In this document: in pieces, positions 1 to 6,603 of the stretch
Position numbering within the stretch: the first letter of the stretch is position 1
How the letters are laid out: each line of letters opens with the position of its first letter
From: Desulfobulbaceae bacterium
GTDB lineage: Bacteria > Desulfobacterota > Desulfobulbia > Desulfobulbales > UBA5123
Assembly (NCBI GenBank): GCA_029865195.1
Contig: JAOUHH010000043.1
Span: forward strand, 1-13,622
Direction: 5' to 3'
Length of the DNA: 13,622 nucleotides
The notes under the pieces: generated by a model
Database searches by the model: none
What the model was told of the DNA's origin: nothing
What the model saw: only the letters and a program-made list of their open reading frames with translations
Made by a program: the position numbers and the translations under genes

Positions 1-1742
1 AATGCCGCGCCGGGGTCAAAGACGTTCTTGGAACTGTTGATGACGATATGGCCGCCCGTCCCCTGCCGCTTGAAAATGGGCACCGCCGCCTTGATCACCT
101 GGAAAACACCGACCAAGTTCACCTCCAGCACCTGCCGGAACTTGTTTTCGTCCAGTTCGGCAAGGGTTGCGACATGCGCGATGCCGGCGTTGGGCACCAA
201 GATATCGAGGCCGCCCACCGCCTCGATCACCTCCCGCATGCAAGCCGCCACCGAGGCGGCGTCGGTGACATCCATCACCAGCGCGCTCACCCGGTCGTCG
301 CCAAACCGTGCCGCCAGCCGCTGCCGAACAACGTTGAGCCGTTGTGCATCGATATCGGTGAGAAAGACCCGGGCACCCGCCGCCAGCAGTTGCTTGCCGA
401 TGCCCACCGCGATGGCGCCGCCGCCGCCGGTCACCAAAGCCGACTTGCCGGCCAGGGGCAACGGCTTGCCCTTGCCGAGCTTGGCCTGCTCAAGGCTCCA
501 GTACTCCATGGCAAAGATGGAGCCGGCGTCAAGCTCCCGGTAGCTTCCCACCGCGGCGGCGCCAACCTTGGCGGCCAGGGTGTGCTCGGCGATATCCGCC
601 GCCACCGCCGACGCCTTGGCGCTGGTGCCGACCCCGACGATCCCGAGGCCCGGGATCAAGACCACCCGCGGCACCGCATCGAGCCGGGTATAGGCACCGG
701 ACCGCGCCGCGGTCTGTTCGTCAAAATAACGGTTATACCTCTCGCCGTATTCCCGCACCGCCCTGCCGATCAACTCACGCAGCGCCTCCTCATCGGCAGC
801 CGCCGCGCAATCGAGAAAAAGGGGGTAATTCTTCACCCGGATCACATGATCCGGGGTGAGGACGCCGGTGGAGAACAGCCCTTGCGCGTCCGGCCGGGCG
901 AGCTGGGCGAGGACCGCCTCGTTCCGCCGCAGATGCAAACAAACACTCTGCGGCCGCAAATCACCGGGCAGGGCAAGGGCGCCGCGCAGGATCGGCAGCA
1001 CCACCGCGCTGTCCGGCATCGGCGACGCCGCCGCCCGTGGCGCACCTTTCACGGTCAGGGCCGCCTGGATATAGGATTCCGCCCGGCTCACCGCCTCGAT
1101 CATCCGGTCGTAGGCTTGCCGGCCGGTGTCGCCGAAGGTGAAGATGCCGTGATTCTTGAGGATCAGATACTCCATCTCCGGCTGCCGCTCCAGCAACTCG
1201 GCCATGGCCTTGGCAAGGGGGAAGCCGGGCATGATGAAGGGGAGGATGCCGATCTTGTCGCCCAGCGCCTCCCGCAGCAGCCGGTCGGCATCGGGCTGGT
1301 TGGTGAGGGTGACGATGGCGTCGGCATGGGTATGATCGATAAACCGATGGGGCAGAAAGGCGTGCACCAGGGTTTCGATGGAGGGGTTGGGCGAGGATGC
1401 GTCCAGCAGATGGGTGCGGAACTGGTTGACCATCTCCTCATCGCTGAGGCTCGAAAGCCGCCGCAACTTGCGGAGATAGGCGAGATCAAGGCCCGGAAAT
1501 CCGGCCGCCTCGATGGTGGCGAGATCCCAGCCGCTGCCCTTGATGTAGAGAACCTCCATGGGCTCGCCGAGCAGGTTGTCGACCGTGGCCTTCACCGAGG
1601 TGTTGCCGCCGCCGTGCAGGACAAGCTCGGACTCGCAGCCGATCAGCCGCGAGGTATAGACCCGCATGGCCAGATCGGGGTGCATGCCGGGATGACTGTC
1701 GATATAGGCCTGGGCCTCTTCCTGATGATAGCGATTCAGCAT
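1..1742 (-). CDS. Bifunctional class II aldolase / short-chain dehydrogenase (partial, C-terminus cut by window edge)
   Basis: I translated the reverse strand from an ATG at 1742; the frame stays open to the window edge (580 codons). Residues about 20-240 are a class II aldolase/adducin domain: HGGGNTSVK at 43-51, Glu123, His137 and His139 in DHTH, and NHGIF with His198, which together give the usual catalytic Glu and zinc-binding His set. After a linker, an NAD(P)-binding SDR domain starts near residue 430, with TGGGGAIAVGIG at 438-449, a conserved NAG near 517 and an NSS motif near the cut. The catalytic Tyr-x-x-x-Lys should lie about 15 residues beyond the edge. This architecture is that of rhamnulose-phosphate aldolase/lactaldehyde dehydrogenase-type fusions, usually near 680-700 residues, so about 100 are missing. 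The exact sugar substrate cannot be read here. An in-frame TAA lies four codons upstream, and AAGGAA (1756-1751) supports this start. The reaction is probably cytosolic retro-aldol cleavage of a phosphorylated sugar plus an alcohol/aldehyde oxidoreduction. Confidence 0.9.
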   Translation of the reverse strand, partial: MLNRYHQEEAQAYIDSHPGMHPDLAMRVYTSRLIGCESELVLHGGGNTSVKATVDNLLGEPMEVLYIKGSGWDLATIEAAGFPGLDLAYLRKLRRLSSLSDEEMVNQFRTHLLDASSPNPSIETLVHAFLPHRFIDHTHADAIVTLTNQPDADRLLREALGDKIGILPFIMPGFPLAKAMAELLERQPEMEYLILKNHGIFTFGDTGRQAYDRMIEAVSRAESYIQAALTVKGAPRAAASPMPDSAVVLPILRGALALPGDLRPQSVCLHLRRNEAVLAQLARPDAQGLFSTGVLTPDHVIRVKNYPLFLDCAAAADEEALRELIGRAVREYGERYNRYFDEQTAARSGAYTRLDAVPRVVLIPGLGIVGVGTSAKASAVAADIAEHTLAAKVGAAAVGSYRELDAGSIFAMEYWSLEQAKLGKGKPLPLAGKSALVTGGGGAIAVGIGKQLLAAGARVFLTDIDAQRLNVVRQRLAARFGDDRVSALVMDVTDAASVAACMREVIEAVGGLDILVPNAGIAHVATLAELDENKFRQVLEVNLVGVFQVIKAAVPIFKRQGTGGHIVINSSKNVFDPGAA

Positions 1743-1760
1743 CGATTGCGTTCCTTACCC

Positions 1761-1772
1761 TCAAGCGCTTGA
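1761..1772. promoter_or_regulatory. LacI-family-type operator palindrome upstream of the aldolase gene
   Basis: TCAAGCGCTTGA is a perfect 12-bp palindrome ending 19 bp before the ATG of the aldolase/dehydrogenase gene. An AAGCGCTT core with a central CG is the typical half-site arrangement of LacI-family repressors. It lies directly downstream of a possible -10 element, where a repressor would block initiation. No regulator gene is in the window, so the binding protein is inferred. Confidence 0.5.
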
Positions 1773-1773
1773 A

Positions 1774-1803
1774 ATAGTAACGGCGGGCCGCCTGAGCGGT
1801 CAC
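1774..1803 (-). promoter_or_regulatory. Possible weak promoter for the aldolase gene
   Basis: On the minus strand GTGACC (1803-1798) and TACTAT (1779-1774) are 18 bases apart and sit just before the palindrome at 1761-1772. The -35 match is poor. A better TTGACA lies at 1826-1821 but has no -10 partner at 17 bases. A weak promoter overlapping an operator suits a regulated catabolic gene, but this is a consensus match only. Confidence 0.3.
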
Positions 1804-1888
1804 CGCCGACAATCTGTCCGTGTCAACCAAAACCAGAGTGGACTATACCCCGGCACCACCACGAAATCACGATTTTTCCTCGGCGCAA

Positions 1889-2584
1889 TCAGCCCCGGTG
1901 CCGAAGAAAGGCCCGCTCCGCCAGCCGCTTGAGTTGTTTCTTGACGGCCGGCAGCGGCATCAGGGGCGGAAAGATCGGCAGGCTGTGTTCGATGGGCGAT
2001 GGCGGCTCGATCCGCATCGTCGCTTCCAGCTTGTCGGTGGCGCCCCCCTGAATCTCGCCGTACAGAGGGCCATCGCCACCCCCGTCCATGGCGCGAAAAA
2101 ACTGCATGATGTTGCCGAGATCGTTCTTCTGATAAAAAATCTTGATCTCTTCCTTGATGGTTTCGAGGCTCTCCTCAAGCTCGCCAAAACGCTCGCGGTA
2201 GACCGTAACGCTCTCCTCCAGCAGTTGATAACTGTCCAGAATGAGATTGGTAAACCGCCCGGCGCGGGTGAAACCGTGGGCGCGCATCCCGGCAAGCGCC
2301 CTGGCGCGCAATGTCGGCGACTCGAGAAGATAGGGATCGTAAAAAATCCGTTCCTCAAGGCCGATCAGTTGCAGGAAATCATGGATCAACGCCTCATCGC
2401 CGAGGAGGATATACACCCGGGTCAGGGCATGGCCAACCGCCTGCTCGGCGGTGCGCGACTGCAGATGCATCTTGCGCTGCAAGTCCTGGCTGTCCTCCTC
2501 GATCAGCTTCCGAAAGCCGAAATAACGGTCCGCCACCTCCTTTCTGATCTCATAGCTGAGAACCTTGGCGATATCCGCGTCCAT
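1889..2584 (-). CDS. Conserved-looking hypothetical protein, 231 residues
   Basis: I do not recognise this family. The frame can start at a TTG at 2605, but the ATG at 2584 is better because AGAGGGA precedes it at normal spacing; the start then reads MDADIAKVLSYE. The protein is soluble-looking, with no signal peptide or membrane segment. It is largely helical and charged, and residues about 115-160 are rich in Glu, Leu and Lys and may form a coiled coil. A glycine-rich stretch, MDGGGDG, lies near 165, followed by a proline-rich segment (PPSPIEHSLP and PPLMPLP) and a basic C-terminus, VKKQLKRLAERAFLRHRG. Its codon use is GC-rich like its neighbours. It is divergent from dnaG and transcribed toward the aldolase gene, which has its own putative promoter, so the two need not be one operon. 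No catalytic motif is visible and no function is assigned. Confidence 0.72.
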   Translation of the reverse strand: MDADIAKVLSYEIRKEVADRYFGFRKLIEEDSQDLQRKMHLQSRTAEQAVGHALTRVYILLGDEALIHDFLQLIGLEERIFYDPYLLESPTLRARALAGMRAHGFTRAGRFTNLILDSYQLLEESVTVYRERFGELEESLETIKEEIKIFYQKNDLGNIMQFFRAMDGGGDGPLYGEIQGGATDKLEATMRIEPPSPIEHSLPIFPPLMPLPAVKKQLKRLAERAFLRHRG

Positions 2585-2632
2585 TATTCCCTCTTTCCCC
2601 GGCAATCAGCGTTGCGTACGCTCAGGCTTCCA

Positions 2633-2654
2633 CCGCAGGCACCGCGCCTTGCGG
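2633..2654. repeat. Short hairpin in the leader of the hypothetical gene
   Basis: CCGCAGGC (2633-2640) pairs with GCC-T-TGCGG (2646-2654) across a 5-base loop, with one bulged T, giving 8 base pairs. It lies about 50 bases upstream of the ATG at 2584 and would be in that gene's 5' leader if the promoter is further upstream. It has no T tract, so it is not an intrinsic terminator. Confidence 0.35.
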
Positions 2655-2729
2655 TTTGCGGCGACAACACTTCGGAACGAAATTCATTTTTATTACGGAT
2701 TCCACCCCTGTCGCCTGACAAGTTTTTGC

Positions 2730-2757
2730 TTGACATTTTACGTAGATAAGCTAGATG
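2730..2757 (+). promoter_or_regulatory. Putative sigma70 promoter of dnaG-rpoD
   Basis: A perfect TTGACA (2730-2735) is followed after 16 bases by TAGATG (2752-2757), with an AT-rich spacer and flanks. Transcription would start near 2764 and leave a leader of about 100 bases before dnaG. The -35 is ideal; the -10 matches only in part. Confidence 0.5.
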
Positions 2758-2853
2758 TTCCAAACTGGCGGTTTCTTTTTTAGACGGTGTAAGCGTTTTG
2801 CAAGGCTAAATATAACGTTTCACCCTCGGTAATGCATCTCTCTTTTTGCTGGC

Positions 2854-2858
2854 AAGGA
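2854..2858 (+). promoter_or_regulatory. Ribosome binding site deciding the dnaG TTG start
   Basis: AAGGA stands 8 bases before the TTG at 2867. It lies inside the reading frame of the longer candidate that begins at 2846, so it argues for the shorter form. Confidence 0.6.
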
Positions 2859-2866
2859 TTCGGGCA

Positions 2867-4639
2867 TTGACCGCATTACAGACAAAAGACAACACGGTCC
2901 AGCTGGTCAAAGATGCGGCGGATATCGTCGCCATCATCGGCGAGTGCGTGACCCTGCAGCGGAGCGGGGCCAACCTCAAGGGCTGCTGCCCCTTCCACTC
3001 CGAAAAAACCCCATCCTTTCTGGTCAGCCCCGAACGGCGCACCTTCCACTGCTTTGGCTGCGGCGAAGGCGGCGACGTGCTGACCTTCATGATGAAATAC
3101 CACCGCCTTACCTTCCCGGAGGCGCTGCAGGATCTCGCCAAGCGCTACCAGATCACCCTGCCTGAAAAAGCCATGAGCAGCGAGGAGCAGGCGCAGCTCA
3201 AACAACGGGAAGCGCTTTACCGGGTTTCCGAACAGGCGGCCGAGCTCTATCACCGGCTGCTCCTCGACAGCCCCGATGCGGAACCGGCCCGGCGGTACCT
3301 TACGGAACGGGGCATCCCCGCCGAGGTGATCGCCGCCTTCAAGCTCGGTTTCGCCCCGGACCGCTGGGATACCCTGGTCAAAGAACTCGGCGCGCCGGCA
3401 AACCTTGCCGCGGCCGAAAAGGCCGGCCTGCTGGTCAGGAAGGAACAGGGCGGCTTCTACGACCGTTTCCGCAACCGTGTCCTCTTCCCCATCTTCAGCC
3501 CGACCGGCAAGGTCATCGCCTTTGGCGGCCGCATCCTTGGTGACGGCCAACCCAAATATCTCAATTCGCCGGAAACGCCGCTGTTCGACAAGGGCCGCAC
3601 CCTGTTCGGCCTCTACCAGAACCGGCAGGCCATCCGTGACAAGCGCCAGTGTCTGCTGGTGGAAGGCAACTTCGACCTCATCGCCCTGGTGACCCACGGC
3701 ATCGCCAATGTCGCCGCGCCCCTGGGTACCGCCCTCACCAAGGAGCATCTCCGCAACCTGAAAGGGTACGCCGACGAAGCGGTGCTGCTCTTCGACGGCG
3801 ACGCCGCCGGGCTGAAGGCCGCCATGCGCTCGGTGCCCATCTTCCTGAGCGAGCACATGGCGGCCCGCATCGCCACCCTGCCCGGCAACCACGACCCGGA
3901 CACCTTTGTCCGCGAATTCGGCGCCGAGGGGTTAACCCGACTGGTCGACAACGCCGCCTCGCTGGCTGACTTCGTTTTCCGCCAACTGGTCGAACAACAT
4001 GGGCTGACCGTCGAGGGCAAGGGCAAAATCGTCCAGGAACTCAAGCCGATCATCGAGGCGATCACCGATCAGTTGCAACGCAAGATCTTTGTCGCCCATT
4101 TCAGCGAACAACTCGGCGTCACCACCGATGAAATGCTCACCGCCTACCGGCCGCCGGCCCCCTCCCCATCTGCATCAAAAACCACGACTCCCGAGCAGAC
4201 GGCCAAGGCAGGACCGCTGCCCATTATCCAGCGGCAACTGATCGAATTCGTGATTCTCTACCCTGAGTACCTGCAACGGTTCCTTGACGCCGGCATCGAC
4301 GACTTCATCACCCATCCCGCGGCCCGGACCATCCTTGACGCCCTGCACGCCATCAACACCGGCGACACGCCGCCCGCACCCGAACAGATCCTGCCCGCAC
4401 TACCCAAGGCGGAGCGCAATTTTGTCGCAAAACTGCTTATCTCAACCCCCTCTTTTTCCGAAGAGGACAAGGAGCGGCAGGCAGAGGAAAAGATCGCCTG
4501 GCTCAAGCAAACCAATCTCAAAAACCAACGGAAAAGGCTTACCCGCCTCATCAGTGAAGCGCAACAGTCCCAGAATCACCCCTTATGCATGGAATTAATG
4601 GAACAGAAAAGGGCCATTGAGCAGAGGTTTGCCTCCTGA
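2867..4639 (+). CDS. dnaG: DNA primase DnaG
   Basis: DnaG makes the RNA primers that DNA polymerase III extends at the replication fork, working with the DnaB helicase. The N-terminal CHC2 zinc-binding domain is complete: Cys41, His44, Cys62 and Cys65 in CPFH and CFGCG. The central catalytic part has the TOPRIM motifs: EGNFD with Glu266, and FDGDAAG with Asp310 and Asp312. From about residue 430 a helical domain follows that should bind DnaB. At 590 residues the length is normal. The start is TTG at 2867, because AAGGA (2854-2858) lies 8 bases before it; a second in-frame TTG at 2846 has no such site. rpoD follows after 41 bases in the same direction, so the two are likely one transcript, as in the macromolecular synthesis operon, but rpsU is absent upstream. 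The identity is certain; the start is probable. Confidence 0.97.
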   Translation: MTALQTKDNTVQLVKDAADIVAIIGECVTLQRSGANLKGCCPFHSEKTPSFLVSPERRTFHCFGCGEGGDVLTFMMKYHRLTFPEALQDLAKRYQITLPEKAMSSEEQAQLKQREALYRVSEQAAELYHRLLLDSPDAEPARRYLTERGIPAEVIAAFKLGFAPDRWDTLVKELGAPANLAAAEKAGLLVRKEQGGFYDRFRNRVLFPIFSPTGKVIAFGGRILGDGQPKYLNSPETPLFDKGRTLFGLYQNRQAIRDKRQCLLVEGNFDLIALVTHGIANVAAPLGTALTKEHLRNLKGYADEAVLLFDGDAAGLKAAMRSVPIFLSEHMAARIATLPGNHDPDTFVREFGAEGLTRLVDNAASLADFVFRQLVEQHGLTVEGKGKIVQELKPIIEAITDQLQRKIFVAHFSEQLGVTTDEMLTAYRPPAPSPSASKTTTPEQTAKAGPLPIIQRQLIEFVILYPEYLQRFLDAGIDDFITHPAARTILDALHAINTGDTPPAPEQILPALPKAERNFVAKLLISTPSFSEEDKERQAEEKIAWLKQTNLKNQRKRLTRLISEAQQSQNHPLCMELMEQKRAIEQRFAS

Positions 4640-4667
4640 AGAGGCAGCCTGCCCACATGCAAACGAC

Positions 4668-4673
4668 AAGGAG
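4668..4673 (+). promoter_or_regulatory. Ribosome binding site deciding the rpoD GTG start
   Basis: AAGGAG lies 7 bases before GTG at 4681. The in-frame ATG at 4657 is upstream of this site and has only AAGAGG at poor spacing, so GTG is preferred. Confidence 0.65.
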
Positions 4674-4680
4674 AACACCG

Positions 4681-6342
4681 GTGGCGAACAAAAAAACAAC
4701 AGGCAAGGCACCCGTCGCGACGAAAGCGCCGCGCAAACGAAGGCTTCCGGCGGCGGCCGACTTTCTCGACAGCCCGGAATTTCTCGACAACGAGGAGATC
4801 CCCCTGGAGTTGGACGAAGAACAGGCGGAACTCACCTCCCTGTTCGGAGATGAAGACGAACCGACACTGGAACAAGACGATGATGAAGAGGATACCTCGA
4901 TCATCGGCGAACGGCGCTGCCGCAGCCGCCAGTCTTCCCTGGCCGACTTCGCCGCCTCCAAGATAGACGCCAACCAGCTCGACCCGGTCAAGGTATACCT
5001 GCGGGAGATGGGCGCGGTGCCCCTCTTGAAGCCGAAAGAGGAAGTGGAGATCGCCAAAAAGCTTGAGGCCGGTGAAAAAATAATCCAGCAGGCCCTGCTC
5101 ACCGTCCCGGCCCCCCTGACCACCTTGAAAAAGCTGGCCACCAAGGTCAAGGAGGGTGACCGAGGGGTCAACGAGATCCTTCGCGGCGGCGACGACACCG
5201 ATCGCGCCGCCACGGAAAAACGCAAAGAACGGTTCCTCCGCCAGGTCACCGAAGCTGCCCGCCTCGACAAGGAACGGGCCGCCCTCTGGGACGAACTGTT
5301 CCAGACGCCGGTGGATAAGCGGGTCCGCAAAACCAACATGATCCGTATCAGCCGCAACCGGGCCGCCATCGCCAACCTTTTTGCGGAAGACCGCTTCCAG
5401 CCCAAATACCTCCGCCGCCTGCTCAGTCGCGTCCACGAGGTGGCCGACCAGATGGCCTTGTCGCTCAAGCAACAAAGCGAACTCCTGAAGGATCTCGACA
5501 CCAGCGAAAAAACTATCGAAAACGGTCCGGCCAGACGATGCGAGGCGAAGAACGGTATCGATTATCAAACCATGCGCAAGGTCCTGAGCCGCCTGACCGA
5601 AGGAGAAGCGCTCTGCCAGGAGGCCAAGGACCAACTGGTGCGCTCCAACCTCCGGCTGGTGGTCAGTGTCGCCAAGAAATACGCCAACCGGGGGCTGCAA
5701 CTGCTCGACCTCATCCAGGAAGGCAACATCGGCCTGATGAAGGCGGTGGAAAAATTCGAGTACCGGCGCGGCAACAAGTTCAGCACTTACGCCACCTGGT
5801 GGATCAAGCAGGCGATCAACCGGGCCATTGCCGACCAGGGGCGGACCATCCGCATCCCGGTGCACATGATCGAAACCATCAACCGGTTGATGAAGGGCTC
5901 CAAGGAATTCATGCGGGAGACCGGGCGGGAACCGGCTCCGGAAGAGATGGCCGAAATGCTCGACATCGATGTGGAAAAGGTACGCACCATTCTCAAGATC
6001 GCCAAGGACCCGATCTCGCTGGAGACCCCCATCGGCACCGGAGAAGACAGCTCGCTGGGCGATTTCATCGAGGATACCGATGCCGTCTCGCCGGACGAGG
6101 CGACCATGCAGGAAAGCCTGCGGCAGAGCCTGCGGAGCGTACTGGCAACCCTCACCCCGCGCGAGGAAAAGGTCTTGCGGATGCGATTCGGCATCGATGC
6201 GGAAGAGGATCTGACCCTGGAAGAGGTGGGGAAGACCTTCTCGGTCACCCGGGAGCGGATCCGGCAGATTGAGGCCAAGGCGCTCAAAAAACTCAAGCAC
6301 CCGACCCGCACCAAACCGCTCACCAGCTTCCTGACCAACTGA
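4681..6342 (+). CDS. rpoD: Primary RNA polymerase sigma factor RpoD (sigma70)
   Basis: This is the housekeeping sigma factor that directs RNA polymerase to -10/-35 promoters. With the GTG start at 4681 it has 553 residues. Region 1.2 begins near residue 101 (DPVKVYLREMG). A variable non-conserved region follows to about 310. Region 2 spans about 312-402 and holds RLVVSVAKKYANRG, DLIQEGNIGLMKAV, the core-binding and -10 recognition segments (KFSTYATWWIKQAI) and IRIPVHMIETINR. Region 3 follows, and region 4 (about 480-553) ends with the -35-binding helix-turn-helix VTRERIRQIEAKAL. These complete regions distinguish it from RpoS- or RpoH-like factors. The oddity is the N-terminus: the usual folded region 1.1 is not recognisable. 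Instead there are about 21 basic residues (KKTTGK, PRKRR) and then a strongly acidic stretch (about 27-71, including QDDDEED). It follows dnaG by 41 bases and is closed by a strong terminator. Confidence 0.97.
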   Translation: MANKKTTGKAPVATKAPRKRRLPAAADFLDSPEFLDNEEIPLELDEEQAELTSLFGDEDEPTLEQDDDEEDTSIIGERRCRSRQSSLADFAASKIDANQLDPVKVYLREMGAVPLLKPKEEVEIAKKLEAGEKIIQQALLTVPAPLTTLKKLATKVKEGDRGVNEILRGGDDTDRAATEKRKERFLRQVTEAARLDKERAALWDELFQTPVDKRVRKTNMIRISRNRAAIANLFAEDRFQPKYLRRLLSRVHEVADQMALSLKQQSELLKDLDTSEKTIENGPARRCEAKNGIDYQTMRKVLSRLTEGEALCQEAKDQLVRSNLRLVVSVAKKYANRGLQLLDLIQEGNIGLMKAVEKFEYRRGNKFSTYATWWIKQAINRAIADQGRTIRIPVHMIETINRLMKGSKEFMRETGREPAPEEMAEMLDIDVEKVRTILKIAKDPISLETPIGTGEDSSLGDFIEDTDAVSPDEATMQESLRQSLRSVLATLTPREEKVLRMRFGIDAEEDLTLEEVGKTFSVTRERIRQIEAKALKKLKHPTRTKPLTSFLTN

Positions 6343-6354
6343 GCGCGAACAACG

Positions 6355-6387
6355 ACGGTGGCCGGCAGCGTCTGCGGATGGCCACCG
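6355..6387 (+). repeat. Hairpin just after rpoD
   Basis: CGGTGGCC (6355-6362) and GGCCACCG (6380-6387) are perfect 8-bp inverted arms around a 17-base loop. CCGGCAGCG also occurs twice as a direct repeat at 6362-6370 and 6385-6393. It lies between the rpoD stop and the main terminator and may protect the mRNA 3' end. Confidence 0.4.
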
Positions 6388-6403
6388 GCAGCGTATTAAA
6401 AAA

Positions 6404-6443
6404 AGCAGGAGGGGCCCGACGCCCCTCCTGCTTTCGCTTTTTA
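6404..6443. terminator. Strong bidirectional intrinsic terminator after rpoD
   Basis: AGCAGGAGGGGC (6404-6415) and GCCCCTCCTGCT (6421-6432) form a perfect 12-bp stem with a 5-base loop. On the plus strand the T-rich tail is TTCGCTTTTT. Reading the other way, the seven A's at 6398-6404 become an even better uninterrupted U tract. It should end the dnaG-rpoD transcript and also stop any antisense transcript running toward rpoD. Confidence 0.9.
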
Positions 6444-6481
6444 CGGCGGGGCCGCCGTCTTGGCGCCTCCCTTTCAGGGAG
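6443..6481. repeat. Two further small dyads before the dprA promoter
   Basis: ACGGCGG (6443-6449) pairs with CCGCCGT (6452-6458) over a 2-base gap. CTCCCT (6467-6472) pairs with AGGGAG (6476-6481) over TTC. Neither has a T tract. They sit between the rpoD terminator and the TTGACA of the next promoter; no function is assigned. Confidence 0.35.
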
Positions 6482-6493
6482 ACCAGAAAGAGG

Positions 6494-6523
6494 TTGACAG
6501 GCCGCGCCCCGGCTTGCTAGTCT
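6494..6523 (+). promoter_or_regulatory. Putative sigma70 promoter of dprA-topA
   Basis: TTGACA (6494-6499) is followed after 18 bases by TAGTCT (6518-6523) in a TGCTAG context (an extended -10-like TG precedes). It is the only good candidate between the upstream terminator and dprA. The leader would be about 75 bases. Confidence 0.5.
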
Positions 6524-6603
6524 CCAACCCTTTTGGACCTCCCGGCGGACCGGTTGCATCCGAATCGGCATCCTCCGGGGCAAAACAGAAAAGAACTTGA
6601 CCG

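Larger units (their letters stand above)
2585..2866. other. Divergent AT-rich intergenic regulatory region
   Basis: These 282 bases separate the minus-strand hypothetical gene from dnaG and are clearly more AT-rich than the flanking genes, especially from about 2680 to 2850. They hold one good sigma70-type promoter for dnaG (2730-2757) and, nearer the hypothetical gene, a short hairpin (2633-2654). TATAAC at 2813-2818 is a possible second -10 for dnaG, but its -35 is poor. I find no convincing promoter for the minus-strand gene, no tRNA and no coding frame of normal codon use. Confidence 0.6.

Noticed and set aside
48..1772. Open frame of 574 codons on the plus strand
   Set aside because: It is a shadow of the aldolase/dehydrogenase gene on the other strand; its translation is rich in His, Arg and Gly with no domain, as expected in antisense of GC-rich codons.
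1864..1875. AAATC/GATTT dyad after the hypothetical gene as an operator or terminator
   Set aside because: The arms are only 5 bp with a 2-base gap and AT-rich, so it is too weak to support a site.
2876..3892. Open frame of 338 codons antisense to dnaG
   Set aside because: It overlaps the primase catalytic core and has no recognisable domain or ribosome binding site.
4576..6300. Open frame of 574 codons antisense to rpoD
   Set aside because: RpoD is certain on the plus strand, and the antisense translation shows no family features.
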